Source: CATQHW01 sp965243545
GTDB lineage: Bacteria; Spirochaetota; Spirochaetia; SZUA-6; Bin103
Assembly (NCBI GenBank): GCA_965243545.1
Contig: OZ251573.1
Location: 1,860,001 to 1,924,000 of the forward strand
Direction: 5' to 3'
Length of the DNA: 64,000 nucleotides
Positions 1 through 9,272 of the stretch are shown one piece after another. A model generated the notes under the pieces. The model made no database searches and was not told the DNA's origin. It saw only the letters and a list, made by a program, of their open reading frames with translations. The position numbers and the translations under genes are program-made. Numbering within the stretch: position 1 is the first letter of the stretch; each line of letters begins with the position of its first letter.

Positions 1-1414
1 GCTTCTCGCCGCCGAACCGGGAGTCGCGCAGCACCTCCCGCAGCGTGTCGAACTTGGACTCGTCGCCCGCCGCCAGCCGGGCGCGCGCGTGGTCGAGCAG
101 CGCGGCCACCTTGAGCCGCTCCGCCTCCAGCTCGCCCAGGTTCACCGCCACGGTGGCGCCCAGCGCCCGCTCCTCGAACCCTTCGTGGCGCTCGGCGCCG
201 TCCGCCCCGGCGGGGGCGTCCTCGTCGGCGGTGCGGGTCTCGAACTCGTCGTCCAGACCGTCGAGGCGCCGCTGCCCGCGTGCGAGCTGCTCTTCCGAGA
301 GACGGCCCTCCCGAATCTGCGCGATCAGCGCCGCCAGTTTCTCGTGGCGGCGTTCGAACGAGCGCATCAGCGCGTAGGTGGAGCTGGCCAGCCGCCGCTG
401 GAAGACGCTCATCGCCAGCCGCGCCGCCGACCGGTTGAGGACCCGCGCGCGGTTGTAGTAGTAGCGGATGTAGTCGGTGGTCGCGTCGTACAGCTCCTGC
501 TCGCTCCCCGGTCCCTGCGCCAGGGCGTAGCTGAGCGTGTCGCAACGGCGCTGCGGGTAGAGCGGCGCGCCGTCGAAGCGGACCATCTCCTCCTTGGTGC
601 GGCGCAGGAAGTGGTTGCGGCGCGACTCCGGCGGGAAGCGGTCGAACGCGGCGGCGGTGGACAGCGTGTCGGGCAGCAGCAGGCGCCACAGGAAGTAGTA
701 GGGATCGTCCTTGCCCATGTGTGGCGTGGCCGTGAGCAGCAGCAGATGCCGCGCCGACCAGGGCAGCGTCCAGCGCGCCCCGCCGGCCCGGTCGCTGCCG
801 GCGCTGCCGGGGCTGGCGTTATCGTCGGCCGCGGCGCCGGCCAGCGCCTCGGCCAGCCGGTAGCGGTCGGTCTTGCGCACCCGGAAGTCGGGTTCGCGCC
901 GGGCCGCCAGCTTGTGCGCCTCGTCGAAGACGACCAGGTCGTAGGCGGGGGTGGCAGGGTCGGCGAGCCGGCGGAACGAGCGCTCGCCGGCCAGGGTGTC
1001 GATGCTGGCGATGACCAGGTCGCCGCCGGGCGCCAGGAACGGGTTGCCGGCGCGGGCATCGGCGCCGCCGGCGATGCGGAACGGCAGCCGGAACAGGGTC
1101 CGCATCTCCCGCTCCCAGTTGCCGACCAGCCCCGCCGGCGGCACGATCAGCACCCGGCGGATCAGCCGCCGCGACAGCATCTCGCGCACGTACAGGCCGG
1201 TCATGATCGTCTTGCCGGCCCCCGCGTCGTCGGCCAGCAGGAAGCGCAGGGGCGCCTGCCGCAGCATCTGCTCGTAGACGGCGATGCGCTGGTGCGGCAG
1301 CGGGTCGATCAGCGAGGTCTCGGCGGCGAACGCGGGATTGACCAGATGCCCGTAGGCAAGCCGGTGCGCCTCCGCCACCGCGGCCACCGCGCTCCCTTCG
1401 GCGCCGAAGTCCAT
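1..1414 (-). CDS. SNF2/DEAH-family ATP-dependent helicase, 3' end outside window
   Basis: The reading frame starts at an ATG at 1414 and stays open to the left edge, giving 471 codons of a longer protein. Visible motifs are a Walker A-like DDAGAGKT (about residue 61), a DEAH box in VVFDEAHKLA, and motif III-like LLTATPHMGKDD, followed by FLRRTKEEM and a charged, probably helical segment. This order is that of the N-terminal lobe of SNF2/Rad54-like translocases that act on double-stranded DNA. The second RecA lobe must lie outside the window. The family resembles large defence-linked helicases such as DISARM DrmD and helicase-DUF3883 proteins, but no partner gene is visible to support a defence role. 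The gene is divergent from the dehydrogenase at 1494. No clear Shine-Dalgarno precedes the ATG, and the frame stays open upstream, so the start is not certain. Confidence 0.85.
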   Translation of the reverse strand, partial: MDFGAEGSAVAAVAEAHRLAYGHLVNPAFAAETSLIDPLPHQRIAVYEQMLRQAPLRFLLADDAGAGKTIMTGLYVREMLSRRLIRRVLIVPPAGLVGNWEREMRTLFRLPFRIAGGADARAGNPFLAPGGDLVIASIDTLAGERSFRRLADPATPAYDLVVFDEAHKLAARREPDFRVRKTDRYRLAEALAGAAADDNASPGSAGSDRAGGARWTLPWSARHLLLLTATPHMGKDDPYYFLWRLLLPDTLSTAAAFDRFPPESRRNHFLRRTKEEMVRFDGAPLYPQRRCDTLSYALAQGPGSEQELYDATTDYIRYYYNRARVLNRSAARLAMSVFQRRLASSTYALMRSFERRHEKLAALIAQIREGRLSEEQLARGQRRLDGLDDEFETRTADEDAPAGADGAERHEGFEERALGATVAVNLGELEAERLKVAALLDHARARLAAGDESKFDTLREVLRDSRFGGEK

Positions 1415-1493
1415 GTGGCAGACCAGTATGGCACGCGCCGCGCGGGACCGGTCCGATCTGGTAGGATGCGCGCCACACAAACGGAGGGAACAG

Positions 1494-2576
1494 TTGTCCG
1501 ATTCGATCAAGATCGCCGTCATCGGGGGTGACGGCACGGGACCCGAGGTGACCGCGGAGGCGTGCAAGGTGCTGGAGGCGGTCGCTCCGCTCGAAGGCGT
1601 CACCTACGAGCGGGTCGACTTCGACTACGGCGGCGACCGCTATCTGGCGACCGGCGAAGTCATCACCGAACGGCAGATCGACGAGCTGCGCCGGTTCGAC
1701 GCGATCTACCTGGGCGCCATCGGCCACCCGGACGTGACGCCCGGCATACTGGAGAAGGGGCTGCTGCTGGCCATCCGCTTCCAGCTCGACCAGTACGTCA
1801 ACCTGCGCCCGATCAAGCTCTACCCCGGCGTGGAGACGCCGCTCAGGGACAAGGGGCCGGACGACATCAGCTTCGACGTCGTGCGCGAGAACACCGAAGA
1901 CCTGTACTGCGGCGCCGGCGGCTTCCTGCGCAAGAACACCCCGCAGGAGGTGGCCACGCAGGAGATGATCGCCACCCGCTTCGGCGTCGACCGCTGCCTG
2001 CGCTACGCATTCGAGCTGTGCCGGCGCCGCAAGGACAAGATGCAGCTGACGCTGGTGCACAAGACCAACGTCCTCACCTACGCCGCCAACCTGTGGGAGC
2101 GCGCCTTCCACGAGATGGGCGCCGACTACCCCGACGTCACCCGCGACTACAACCACATCGACGCCGCCTGCATGTGGTTCGTCAAGAACCCGGAGTACTA
2201 CGACACGGTGGTGGTGCCCAACATGTTCGGCGACATCATCACCGACATCGGCGCCATGATTCAGGGCGGCCTGGGCGTCTCCGCCGGCGGCAACATCAAC
2301 CCCGACCCGGACGGCTGCAGCATGTTCGAGTGCATGGGTGGATCGGCGCCCAAGTACACCGGCAAGAACGTGATCAACCCGATCGCCGCCATCGCCGCCA
2401 TGGGTATGCTGCTGTCCGTGCTCGGCGAACAGAAGTCGATGCCGAATCTGAGCCGCGCCGCGCAGCGCGTCGACGCCGCCATCCGCGCCACCACGCCCCG
2501 GATGCAAAGCATGTCCGCCGGCCGCATGGGCCACTCCACCACCCAGGTAGGCGACTTGGTCGCCGCCGCCCTCTGA
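1494..2576 (+). CDS. Isocitrate/3-isopropylmalate dehydrogenase family protein
   Basis: A 360-residue NAD(P)-dependent beta-decarboxylating dehydrogenase. It converts a 2-hydroxy acid with a beta-carboxylate (isopropylmalate, isocitrate or tartrate type) to the 2-oxo acid plus CO2. The family residues are in place: GDGTGPEV near residue 13, arginines at about 95, 105 and 131, Y138, K190 in LVHKTNVL, and metal-binding aspartates 247 and 251 in FGDIITD. The start is taken as TTG 1494 because GGAGGG at 1483-1488 lies 5 nt upstream. An in-frame ATG at 1413 would add an unlikely N-terminus. A TAGGAT box upstream (about 1462) could be its -10. The substrate loop QYVNLRPIKLYPGV does not by itself separate leucine synthesis from the TCA cycle or tartrate use, so no symbol is given. 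No leuA or leuCD gene is nearby. Confidence 0.88.
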   Translation: MSDSIKIAVIGGDGTGPEVTAEACKVLEAVAPLEGVTYERVDFDYGGDRYLATGEVITERQIDELRRFDAIYLGAIGHPDVTPGILEKGLLLAIRFQLDQYVNLRPIKLYPGVETPLRDKGPDDISFDVVRENTEDLYCGAGGFLRKNTPQEVATQEMIATRFGVDRCLRYAFELCRRRKDKMQLTLVHKTNVLTYAANLWERAFHEMGADYPDVTRDYNHIDAACMWFVKNPEYYDTVVVPNMFGDIITDIGAMIQGGLGVSAGGNINPDPDGCSMFECMGGSAPKYTGKNVINPIAAIAAMGMLLSVLGEQKSMPNLSRAAQRVDAAIRATTPRMQSMSAGRMGHSTTQVGDLVAAAL

Positions 2577-2586
2577 TCTTTTCACC

Positions 2587-2811
2587 ATGAACGAGCCCCG
2601 ATATACGGAGAGCGATCAGACCTTCTGGAACTCTCCGTCGTTGGAGGAGCTGGAGCGTCTGCAGAACGTGGAACCGTTATCGGACGTCGAGGAGCTATCC
2701 GGCACGTGGCCGGGCGATGACGACGACGGATTCGAGGAGGCGATCGACGCGCTACGGCATCCCGGCGGCGCCATGACCGAGGCGCCGCGCACCCTCAGCC
2801 ACGGGCGATAA
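2587..2811 (+). CDS. Small acidic protein, possible orphan antitoxin
   Basis: A 74-residue acidic protein that follows the dehydrogenase by 10 nt. The core SPSLEELERLQNVEPLSD, then an E/D-rich segment ending EEAIDALR, resembles a class of short proteins usually found just upstream of PIN-domain toxins. No toxin follows here: the next gene is a convergent TPP enzyme whose 3' end overlaps this one by 17 nt. It may be an orphan antitoxin left after toxin loss, or a housekeeping acidic peptide. The ATG at 2594 has no strong Shine-Dalgarno, and translation may be coupled to the upstream gene. Confidence 0.5.
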   Translation: MNEPRYTESDQTFWNSPSLEELERLQNVEPLSDVEELSGTWPGDDDDGFEEAIDALRHPGGAMTEAPRTLSHGR

Positions 2812-4423
2812 GCGGAGCCGCGACCGGCTGCAGGCGGACGTTGACGCACGCCGGCAGGCCGGAGGCGTGCGCCGCCTCCAGGGCCGCCGGCAGCGCGGCG
2901 GCCGACTCCACCGCCGCTCCGTAGGCGTCCATCGCGCGGGCCACGCCGTCGTAGCGGCTCGGGCGCAGCTCGCAGCCGGCCGCGCGGCCGGCGCCGTAGT
3001 TGCGGCGCTGCACCTGCACCTCCGCGTTCCAGCGCGCGTCGTTGCCGATCACCGCCACGAACGGCAGGCAGTACCGCACCGCGGTGTCGATCTCCAACGC
3101 GTGGAACCCGAACGTGCCGTCGCCGAGCGTCGCGGCGATGCGCGCGCCGGGAAACAGCGTGCGGGCGGCGAGCGCGAACGGCAGCGCCGCCCCGATCGCC
3201 CCCGCCGGACCGTTGATGATGCGGTGCGGGGCGTCCACGCACGCCTGCGCCCACTGCCCTACCTCGCCGCCGTCCGATACGAACACCGATTCGGGCGAGC
3301 CGGCCAGGAAGTCGTGCACGGCGTAGCCGAGCCGCGCGGGATGGACCGGCCAATCGCCGCCGGCGCTCCGCCACTGCGCGGGACGATAGGCGACAGCCGC
3401 CTCCACCTCCCTGCGCCATCCTGAGTCCATGCCGCAGCCGGCCAGACGCTCCGCCATGGCCGCCGCCCACCGCCCCGGATCGCCCTGCGCCTGCAGCAGC
3501 ATCCGGCCGCCCGCGATGCCCGCCGCCTGGCGCAACGCCTCCTCCTCCGGGTCGATCTGCACGAACCGGCAGTTCTGCGCGAACGGCGGCGCCGCCCCGA
3601 GCTCCAGCGCGTGGTCGAGCCGCTTGCCGAGCAGCACGATCAGGTCTGCCTGCGCCACCGCCTCCGCGAGTGCGCCGAGCGCCGGATCGCGGAGCCCGCG
3701 CGGGCTGTCCATGGCGACCGCCGCTACGCCCGCCTCGCTCAGCCGGCGCGTCACGCCGGCGGCGTGGCGGCGGCGGTACGGCGGGCCGGCCAGCACCAGC
3801 GGGCGCGCCGCCTCGGCGATCACCCGGCACGCCGCATCCGGGCCGGCCGCATCCGGGGCGACCGCCGCCCTCCCCTCCTCCCCGGATTCGGCCACGCGCT
3901 CGGCGTCCTGTTCGTCGCCCGCCTTCACCACCGACTCCAGCACGTCGACCGGCATAGCCACGTGCACGGGGCCCGGCCGGCCGGTCACCGCCAGCCGCCG
4001 CGCCCGCGCGAAGTCGCCGGCCAGCCGTTCGGGCGCAACGCAGGTCCACGACGCCTTGCTCACCGCGGCCGCCAGCCCGGCCTGATCCATCTCCTGAAAG
4101 GCGCCGGCGCCGGGCCGCCCCGACGGCGCGGCCCCCGACAGCAGCACCAGCGGCGACTCCGCGCACCGCGCCGCGTACAGGGCGGACACCGTATTGGCGA
4201 ACCCCGGTCCGGCGGTGACCAGCGCCACCCCCGGCCGGCCGCTCAGCCGGCCGATGGCGTCGGCCGCGTGCACGGCCGCCGCCTCATGACGGACATGGAT
4301 CAGCTCCAACGGCATGCCGATGGCGGCGTCGAACACGGACATGATCTGATTGCCGGACAGCGCAAAGACGCGCCGCACGCCGCACGCCGCCACGGCGCGC
4401 AGCAGCGCGTCCGCCGCTCTCAT
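2795..4423 (-). CDS. Thiamine pyrophosphate-dependent enzyme, acetolactate synthase-like
   Basis: A 542-residue protein with the three-domain layout of acetolactate synthase, benzoylformate decarboxylase and related TPP enzymes. The N-terminal PYR domain has the catalytic glutamate in VRHEAAAV (E47). A central DHS-like FAD/nucleotide-binding fold lies around residues 190-330. The C-terminal PP domain has the diphosphate motif GDGT (434-437) through N461. It probably decarboxylates or ligates a 2-oxo acid. It is the third gene of a minus-strand operon after an MFS transporter and an enolase-superfamily enzyme (19-nt gap from the latter), which suggests a role in breaking down a sugar acid or hydroxy acid taken up by the transporter. 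The substrate cannot be read from the sequence. No small regulatory subunit gene is present, arguing against branched-chain amino acid synthesis. Confidence 0.85.
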   Translation of the reverse strand: MRAADALLRAVAACGVRRVFALSGNQIMSVFDAAIGMPLELIHVRHEAAAVHAADAIGRLSGRPGVALVTAGPGFANTVSALYAARCAESPLVLLSGAAPSGRPGAGAFQEMDQAGLAAAVSKASWTCVAPERLAGDFARARRLAVTGRPGPVHVAMPVDVLESVVKAGDEQDAERVAESGEEGRAAVAPDAAGPDAACRVIAEAARPLVLAGPPYRRRHAAGVTRRLSEAGVAAVAMDSPRGLRDPALGALAEAVAQADLIVLLGKRLDHALELGAAPPFAQNCRFVQIDPEEEALRQAAGIAGGRMLLQAQGDPGRWAAAMAERLAGCGMDSGWRREVEAAVAYRPAQWRSAGGDWPVHPARLGYAVHDFLAGSPESVFVSDGGEVGQWAQACVDAPHRIINGPAGAIGAALPFALAARTLFPGARIAATLGDGTFGFHALEIDTAVRYCLPFVAVIGNDARWNAEVQVQRRNYGAGRAAGCELRPSRYDGVARAMDAYGAAVESAAALPAALEAAHASGLPACVNVRLQPVAAPLIARG

Positions 4424-4442
4424 CGCCGGTCGCCGCGCTCGG

Positions 4443-5702
4443 TCACTCCCCGCTCACGACCGGGCCTTCCGGGGTCCGCTCGTAGAGCCGCCGGAACTCC
4501 TCGCTGCCGTCGTCATGGATCAGGTCGGTCACCACGCCGCGCTCGAAGGCGGGCTGGTTGCCGGCCGCGAAGTACGTCCACGACGTCGATCCCGGCCCCC
4601 GCCCGTCCCGGAAGTGCACGGTCAATCCCGACGGCCGCCGGTAGCGGACCAGGCGCCGCGGCAGGGACAGGTCCGCCCGCTCCACCCGGTACCGGTCGAG
4701 CGCCGCCTGGTCGACCTCCACCCCCAGACCGGGCGCGTCCGGCACGGCCGCGTAGCCGCCGGCGACCGGGATGCGCGCCGTCAGCAGGTTGTGCCGGTAC
4801 AGCTCATGCACGGTGACCGCCGGCCAGCGCGCCGCCGGCAGCACCGCGCCCAGGTGCAGACAGAGCGCAACGGTCAGCCCGGTACCGACCATCTGCAGAA
4901 AGAACGGCATCCGCGCCTCGCCGGCGAAGGCGCCGGCCCGGCAGATGGCGGCCACGCCGCCGCCGATCACGTAGCCGTCGCAGTACTCGGCGCGCCCCAC
5001 GCCCTGCCGGGCATCGACGTAATGATGGGCGATCGGCGTGCGCAGCGCGGAGCGGAGCCGCCGGTTGCCGTCGACGTCGTCGGCGGGGATCGGCCCCTCG
5101 TAGATCTTGATCTTCGGGAACTCCGTTTCCAGGGCGCTCAGCACCGGCAGCGCGGTCGGCTCATCGAGCAGGAAGTCGTTCCAGTCGGCGTCGATGCTGA
5201 ACCACGGCGGCGTCGCCTCGGAGATGCGGGCGATCGTCTCATGCACGTCCCACCAGGGCCGGGTCTTGATCTTCATGCAGGTGTAGCCCAGGCGCACCGC
5301 CTCGCGCGCCTCCGCCTCATACATCGCCGGGGACATGTCGTGATCCCAGAACGACAACGGGCAGTGGCTGCGCACCTGCCGGCCGAGCAGGCGGTGCGCC
5401 GGCGCGCCGGCCAGCTTGCCGGCCGCATCGAGCACCGCCATCTGCAGACCGGCGCCCAGGCTGTCGTCCCAGTACAGATCGAACGGCGAGCGGCCGATCA
5501 CCCGCTCGTCGGCGTCCGCCCTCCCCCAGGTGTAGTTCTGGATCGTTTCGCCCCAGCCGCTCACCCCCGACTCGGTGGTCACGCGGATCACCTCCACCTC
5601 CGACCAGGCGTGGATGCCGGCGCGCTCCATCTCGACCCGGATGCGTTCCTCCATCGGCACCCAGTGCAGGGTGCGCTCCACCGAAGCGATTCGTGCGTCC
5701 AT
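4443..5702 (-). CDS. Mandelate racemase/muconate lactonizing-type enolase superfamily protein
   Basis: A 419-residue enolase-superfamily enzyme. The lid domain fills about residues 1-125. The barrel carries KIK (K144-x-K146), typical of the mandelate racemase group, then metal ligands D171 (SIDADW) and E202 (YEGPI). The expected third acidic ligand is unclear, since the region reads PIAHHYVDARQG. The family abstracts the proton alpha to a carboxylate, most often to dehydrate a sugar acid or racemise a hydroxy acid. The start ATG at 5702 is fixed by GGAGG 5 nt upstream. A longer open frame into the transporter region is not used. It sits between the transporter and the TPP enzyme in the same operon, 34 nt after the transporter stop. 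Confidence 0.87.
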   Translation of the reverse strand: MDARIASVERTLHWVPMEERIRVEMERAGIHAWSEVEVIRVTTESGVSGWGETIQNYTWGRADADERVIGRSPFDLYWDDSLGAGLQMAVLDAAGKLAGAPAHRLLGRQVRSHCPLSFWDHDMSPAMYEAEAREAVRLGYTCMKIKTRPWWDVHETIARISEATPPWFSIDADWNDFLLDEPTALPVLSALETEFPKIKIYEGPIPADDVDGNRRLRSALRTPIAHHYVDARQGVGRAEYCDGYVIGGGVAAICRAGAFAGEARMPFFLQMVGTGLTVALCLHLGAVLPAARWPAVTVHELYRHNLLTARIPVAGGYAAVPDAPGLGVEVDQAALDRYRVERADLSLPRRLVRYRRPSGLTVHFRDGRGPGSTSWTYFAAGNQPAFERGVVTDLIHDDGSEEFRRLYERTPEGPVVSGE

Positions 5703-5736
5703 CCGTACCTCCGTCAAAAGAGCCGCGGCTACCGTA

Positions 5737-7020
5737 TCACGGCGGCGCGCCTTCGGGCGCGGGCGCAAGCCGGCCCTGGCGCGGCAACGCCCGGTCGTCG
5801 ATCGGCAGGTGCACGACGCCGGCGGCGACCCCCAGGACGATCGCCCCGATCCAGACCGGGAGGTAGGAGCCGGTAGCGTCGAAGATGCGCCCGCCGAGCC
5901 AGACGCCCAGAAAGCTGCCGACCTGATGGGACAGAAAGACGATGCCGTACAGCGACGAAAGGTGGCGCGCGCCGAAGATCTGCGCCACGGTCCCGCTGGT
6001 GAGCGGCACGGTCGCCAGCCACAGAAAGCCGATGACCGCCGCAAACACCAGCGCCGTGGCGCCGGTGACCGGTACGATCAGGAAACAGGCGATGGTCACC
6101 GCCCGCAGGAAGTACAACAGGCTCAGCAGCCGTTTCTTGCGGAAGCGGTCGCCCAGCCGGCCGAACAGGAACGAGCCGAGCATGTTGAACAGACCGATCA
6201 GCGCCAGCGCCGTGGCGCCCACCGCCGGCGCCACGCCCTGATCGGCCAGAAACGACGGCAGATGGGTGGCGATAAAGGCGACGTGAAAGCCGCACACGAA
6301 GAAACCGGCGTTGAGCAGCAGATAGCCGGAGTGGGTGCGCGCCCGGCGGAACACGGCGCCCAGGCCAGCTTCGCCGGCGTCACCGGACGGCCCGCCCCCT
6401 CCCCTCCCGGCCGCCGCTCCGGGCCCCGCCGCCGCTCCGGGCCCCGCCGCCGCTCCGGGGCCCGCCGCCGCTCGGACCGGGAAGCCGGCCGCCAGCAGCG
6501 CGATCGCTCCGACCGCCAGGGCGGCGTACAGCAGGGTCGCCTGCCACCCCACCGCGCCGATCAGCCACTGCATGGCCGGCACGACGGCGAAGGTCCCGAA
6601 CGATCCCGCCGCGGTGATGACGCCGAAGGCGGTTCCCCGCCGCTCGGCCGGAACGACCTGCGCCACCGCGCCCAGGATCACCACGTACGAGGTCGCGCTC
6701 AGCGCCAGGCCGACCAGCAGACCCAAGCCGAGGTAGAGCGCGGCGGCCGAGGCGGCCAGCGACAGCGCCGCGAGCCCCAGGGCGTACACGACGGCGCCGG
6801 CCGCCACCACCCAGCGCGGCCCGATCCGGTCGGCGATCATGCCGGCCAGCGGCAGCCCGAACATGATGTTCTGCAGCGCGATGGAGAGGCTGAAGGTCTC
6901 GCGCCCGGTGGCCAGCGCCGCCGACACCGGCTGCAGAAACAGCCCGAACGACTGGCGCGCCCCCATGGCGACGGCGACCGTGACGGCGCCGAGCAGGATG
7001 ACCTGAGCGGAACGTTTCAT
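5737..7020 (-). CDS. Major facilitator superfamily transporter
   Basis: A 427-residue integral membrane protein with about 12 hydrophobic segments, two six-helix halves, and MFS loop motifs such as GMIADRIGPRW after helix 2 and FGRLGDRFRKKR in the second half. It fits oxalate/formate or monocarboxylate-type MFS carriers. The central cytoplasmic loop holds four near-identical copies of AAAGPG-like sequence encoded by an 18-bp GC-only tandem repeat (about 6412-6475), which should be a flexible linker. The start ATG 7020 (MKRSAQ) is chosen because the open frame further upstream lacks a membrane-protein-like N-terminus and overlaps the next gene. It is first in an operon with the enolase-superfamily and TPP enzymes, so it probably imports their substrate. 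Confidence 0.88.
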   Translation of the reverse strand: MKRSAQVILLGAVTVAVAMGARQSFGLFLQPVSAALATGRETFSLSIALQNIMFGLPLAGMIADRIGPRWVVAAGAVVYALGLAALSLAASAAALYLGLGLLVGLALSATSYVVILGAVAQVVPAERRGTAFGVITAAGSFGTFAVVPAMQWLIGAVGWQATLLYAALAVGAIALLAAGFPVRAAAGPGAAAGPGAAAGPGAAAGRGGGGPSGDAGEAGLGAVFRRARTHSGYLLLNAGFFVCGFHVAFIATHLPSFLADQGVAPAVGATALALIGLFNMLGSFLFGRLGDRFRKKRLLSLLYFLRAVTIACFLIVPVTGATALVFAAVIGFLWLATVPLTSGTVAQIFGARHLSSLYGIVFLSHQVGSFLGVWLGGRIFDATGSYLPVWIGAIVLGVAAGVVHLPIDDRALPRQGRLAPAPEGAPP

Positions 7021-7063
7021 GCGGAGGCGAGCGGGCGCGCCGGCTACCGCCGGTAGCGGCCGG

Positions 7064-7837
7064 TCAGTCCACTTCCAGAACGCGCGAGCGCAGCTTGAAC
7101 CAGGCGACCGTCCCCGAGTCCACGTCGTCGCCAATCCGGTCGTCGCGCCGCAGGCCGGCCACCACGGCATAGGCGCGGAGCCCGGTGAAGCGGGTCAGGA
7201 ACTGCGCGTTACGGATGGCGCGGCGGGTATCGCGGCCGTTGACGGTGTAGGAAGCCTCCACCGCCACGTAGCACGCGGACCCGTCCGGGCCTTTTGCGCG
7301 CAGCACCATGTCGGCATCGCGGAAACTGTCCAGATCGCCGTCGGAGATATCGTGCGTGTCGGAGGAGCGCACCATGGCTCCAAGGTCCTGCGGTTCGACG
7401 ATGCCGACGAACTCCAGTCCCTGCACCTCAGCTATCCGATATGCCAAGCGGCGTGCGGCGTTGATGACGTGAGCGGCCTTGATCGGAGCGACGTCGGTAC
7501 GGAGCTGATCGAGTTGCCGCCCCCGCGCCTCGACTTCGGTACGGAGCTGCTTGAGCTGGTTTCCGTGATCTTCGAGCTGGCGTCCCTGCGCCTCGACTTC
7601 GGTACGGAGCTGCTTGACTTGACCCTCCACCTCTCCGAGTCGGCCTTCCACCTCTCCGAGTCGGCCCTCCAGGGCCTCGAATCTTCGGTCAGTGGCGGCG
7701 GCGAAGTCAGCGAGCTGCCGCGGCAGGTCGAGCACCGCGCGGGGCAGCAGCCGCCCGCGCACCGCTTCCAGCCACTGCGGATGCTCATCGAGGACCCGCA
7801 CGAAGTCGTTTATCGTCGTTATCTCAAGCGCCTGCAC
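7064..7837 (-). CDS. Coiled-coil protein with a PD-(D/E)XK-like C-terminal domain
   Basis: A 257-residue protein. Residues about 45-115 form a long coiled coil built from repeated EVEGRLG and QLRTEVEA heptads that are also near-identical at DNA level, so the coil grew by internal duplication. The C-terminal half has FRDADMVL followed by YVAVEASYTVN and RAIRNAQFL. This strand-D, strand-E pattern resembles a PD-(D/E)XK nuclease fold in which the final lysine is replaced, so catalytic activity is doubtful. Related proteins occur widely in cyanobacteria and sponge-associated genomes without known function. The start is GTG 7837 with GAGG 7 nt upstream. It lies 43 nt upstream of the MFS gene on the same strand. 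Confidence 0.6.
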   Translation of the reverse strand: MQALEITTINDFVRVLDEHPQWLEAVRGRLLPRAVLDLPRQLADFAAATDRRFEALEGRLGEVEGRLGEVEGQVKQLRTEVEAQGRQLEDHGNQLKQLRTEVEARGRQLDQLRTDVAPIKAAHVINAARRLAYRIAEVQGLEFVGIVEPQDLGAMVRSSDTHDISDGDLDSFRDADMVLRAKGPDGSACYVAVEASYTVNGRDTRRAIRNAQFLTRFTGLRAYAVVAGLRRDDRIGDDVDSGTVAWFKLRSRVLEVD

Positions 7838-7946
7838 CTGCTCGCCTCAACCCCACCATAGCCGCCGCCATCCCGGCCGGTCAATTTGCAGGTCCTGCGG
7901 GCGCCGGCCCTTCCGGGGGCCGCGGCGGTCCGGTAGACTGCGGGGC

Positions 7947-9272
7947 ATGGGCGTCACCCCGCGGCAGCGCGAGCTGCTGGCCCGCACGTGGGTCGACTTC
8001 ACGCCGATGCAGCGCTTCGCCGCCGCGCCGCTGATCGTCACGCGCGCAGACGGCGTCTACTACTGGGACGCCGCCGGCCGGCGCTACCTCGACGCCATCG
8101 GCGGCATCTTCGTCGCCAGCCTCGGCCACCGCCACCCGCGCGTGCTGGCCGCGGTCCGCGAGCAGATGGACCGGCTCGCCTTCGCCCCGCCCCTGCACGG
8201 CGTGGCCGACGTCACGCTGGAGCTGGTCGACAAGCTCGGCGCCGTCACCCCCGGCGACCTCGACTTCATCAAGACCTTCTCCGGCGGCTCGGAGGCGGTC
8301 GAGGCGGCGCTCAAGCTGGCCCGCCAGTACTGGAAGCAGACCGGCCATCCCGGCAAGTACAAGGTGGTGAGCCGCTACCACGGCTACCACGGCAGCACCT
8401 TCGGGGCGATGGCGGCCAGCGGCACCGGGCCGCGCAAAACCCGGTTCGAGCCGCAGATGGGCGGCTTCGTCAAGGTGTTTCCGCCCTCCCACTACCGCGG
8501 GCGCTTCCCGTCCTGGGAGGAGTGCAACCGCTTCGCCGCCGCCGCGGTGGAGGACGCCATAGTAGCCGAGGACCCGGAGACGGTCGCCGCCGTCATCGTG
8601 GAGCCGATCGGCAACACCGGCGGCGTCATCACCCCCACCCCGGAGTACTTCTCCCTGCTGCGCGAAATCTGCGATCGCCACGCGGTGCTGCTCATCTTCG
8701 ACGAGGTGATCACCGGGTTCGGGAAGACCGGCAACATGTTCGCCGCGCAGACCTTCGGCGTCACGCCGGACGTCATCTGCTGCGGCAAGGGCATGACGTC
8801 CGGCGTCATCCCGATCGGCGCCATCGCCGCCCGCCGCGGCATCGGCGACGTCTTCTGGGGATCGGAGCGCGACGGCGTCCACTTCATGCACGGCAACACC
8901 TTCGCCGGCCACCCGCTGGCCGCCGCCGCCGCCATCGCCGTGATCGACACGATCGCCGACGACGGCCTGTGCGCCGCGGCGCGCAACCACGGCGCCCACC
9001 TCCGCTCGCGCCTGGAGGCGCTACGCGGCGCCGGGGTGGTGCGCGAGGTGCGCGGTCGCGGCGTGCTGCTCGGCGTCGAGCTCACCGACCCGCGCGTGGG
9101 CGCCGCCCTGGCGCGGCGCGCGGTCGACGACGGCGTCATCCTGCGCGTCGATCCCGGCTGGTTCGCCATAGCTCCGGCGCTCACCGCCGGCCGCGGCGAC
9201 CTCGACGCCATCTGCGACCGGATCGAAGCGAGCCTGCGGGCGGCGATCGCGGACGCTCACACCGACGTGTAG
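7947..9272 (+). CDS. Class III PLP-dependent aminotransferase
   Basis: A 441-residue fold-type I aminotransferase. The PLP aspartate is D252 in IFDEVITGFGKTG and the Schiff-base lysine is K281 in CCGKGMTSG. FSGGSEAVEAALK binds the cofactor phosphate. The sequence belongs with omega-amino acid/pyruvate aminotransferases, which move an amino group from beta-alanine, taurine, GABA or similar onto pyruvate or glyoxylate. ATG 7947 is preceded by a TAGACT -10-like box only 7 nt away, so the mRNA may be leaderless. The gene ends convergently with an SDR, overlapping it by 16 nt. The exact amino donor cannot be assigned. Confidence 0.9.
   Translation: MGVTPRQRELLARTWVDFTPMQRFAAAPLIVTRADGVYYWDAAGRRYLDAIGGIFVASLGHRHPRVLAAVREQMDRLAFAPPLHGVADVTLELVDKLGAVTPGDLDFIKTFSGGSEAVEAALKLARQYWKQTGHPGKYKVVSRYHGYHGSTFGAMAASGTGPRKTRFEPQMGGFVKVFPPSHYRGRFPSWEECNRFAAAAVEDAIVAEDPETVAAVIVEPIGNTGGVITPTPEYFSLLREICDRHAVLLIFDEVITGFGKTGNMFAAQTFGVTPDVICCGKGMTSGVIPIGAIAARRGIGDVFWGSERDGVHFMHGNTFAGHPLAAAAAIAVIDTIADDGLCAAARNHGAHLRSRLEALRGAGVVREVRGRGVLLGVELTDPRVGAALARRAVDDGVILRVDPGWFAIAPALTAGRGDLDAICDRIEASLRAAIADAHTDV

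Noticed and set aside
819..2588. A 589-codon minus-strand frame crossing from the dehydrogenase into the helicase gene
   Set aside because: It is the wrong frame for the helicase and antisense to the dehydrogenase; both true frames have conserved motifs.
4443..6044. A possible fusion of the MFS transporter and the enolase-superfamily enzyme in one 533-codon frame
   Set aside because: The upstream part is out of frame with the transporter. A good Shine-Dalgarno and ATG at 5702 mark an independent gene.
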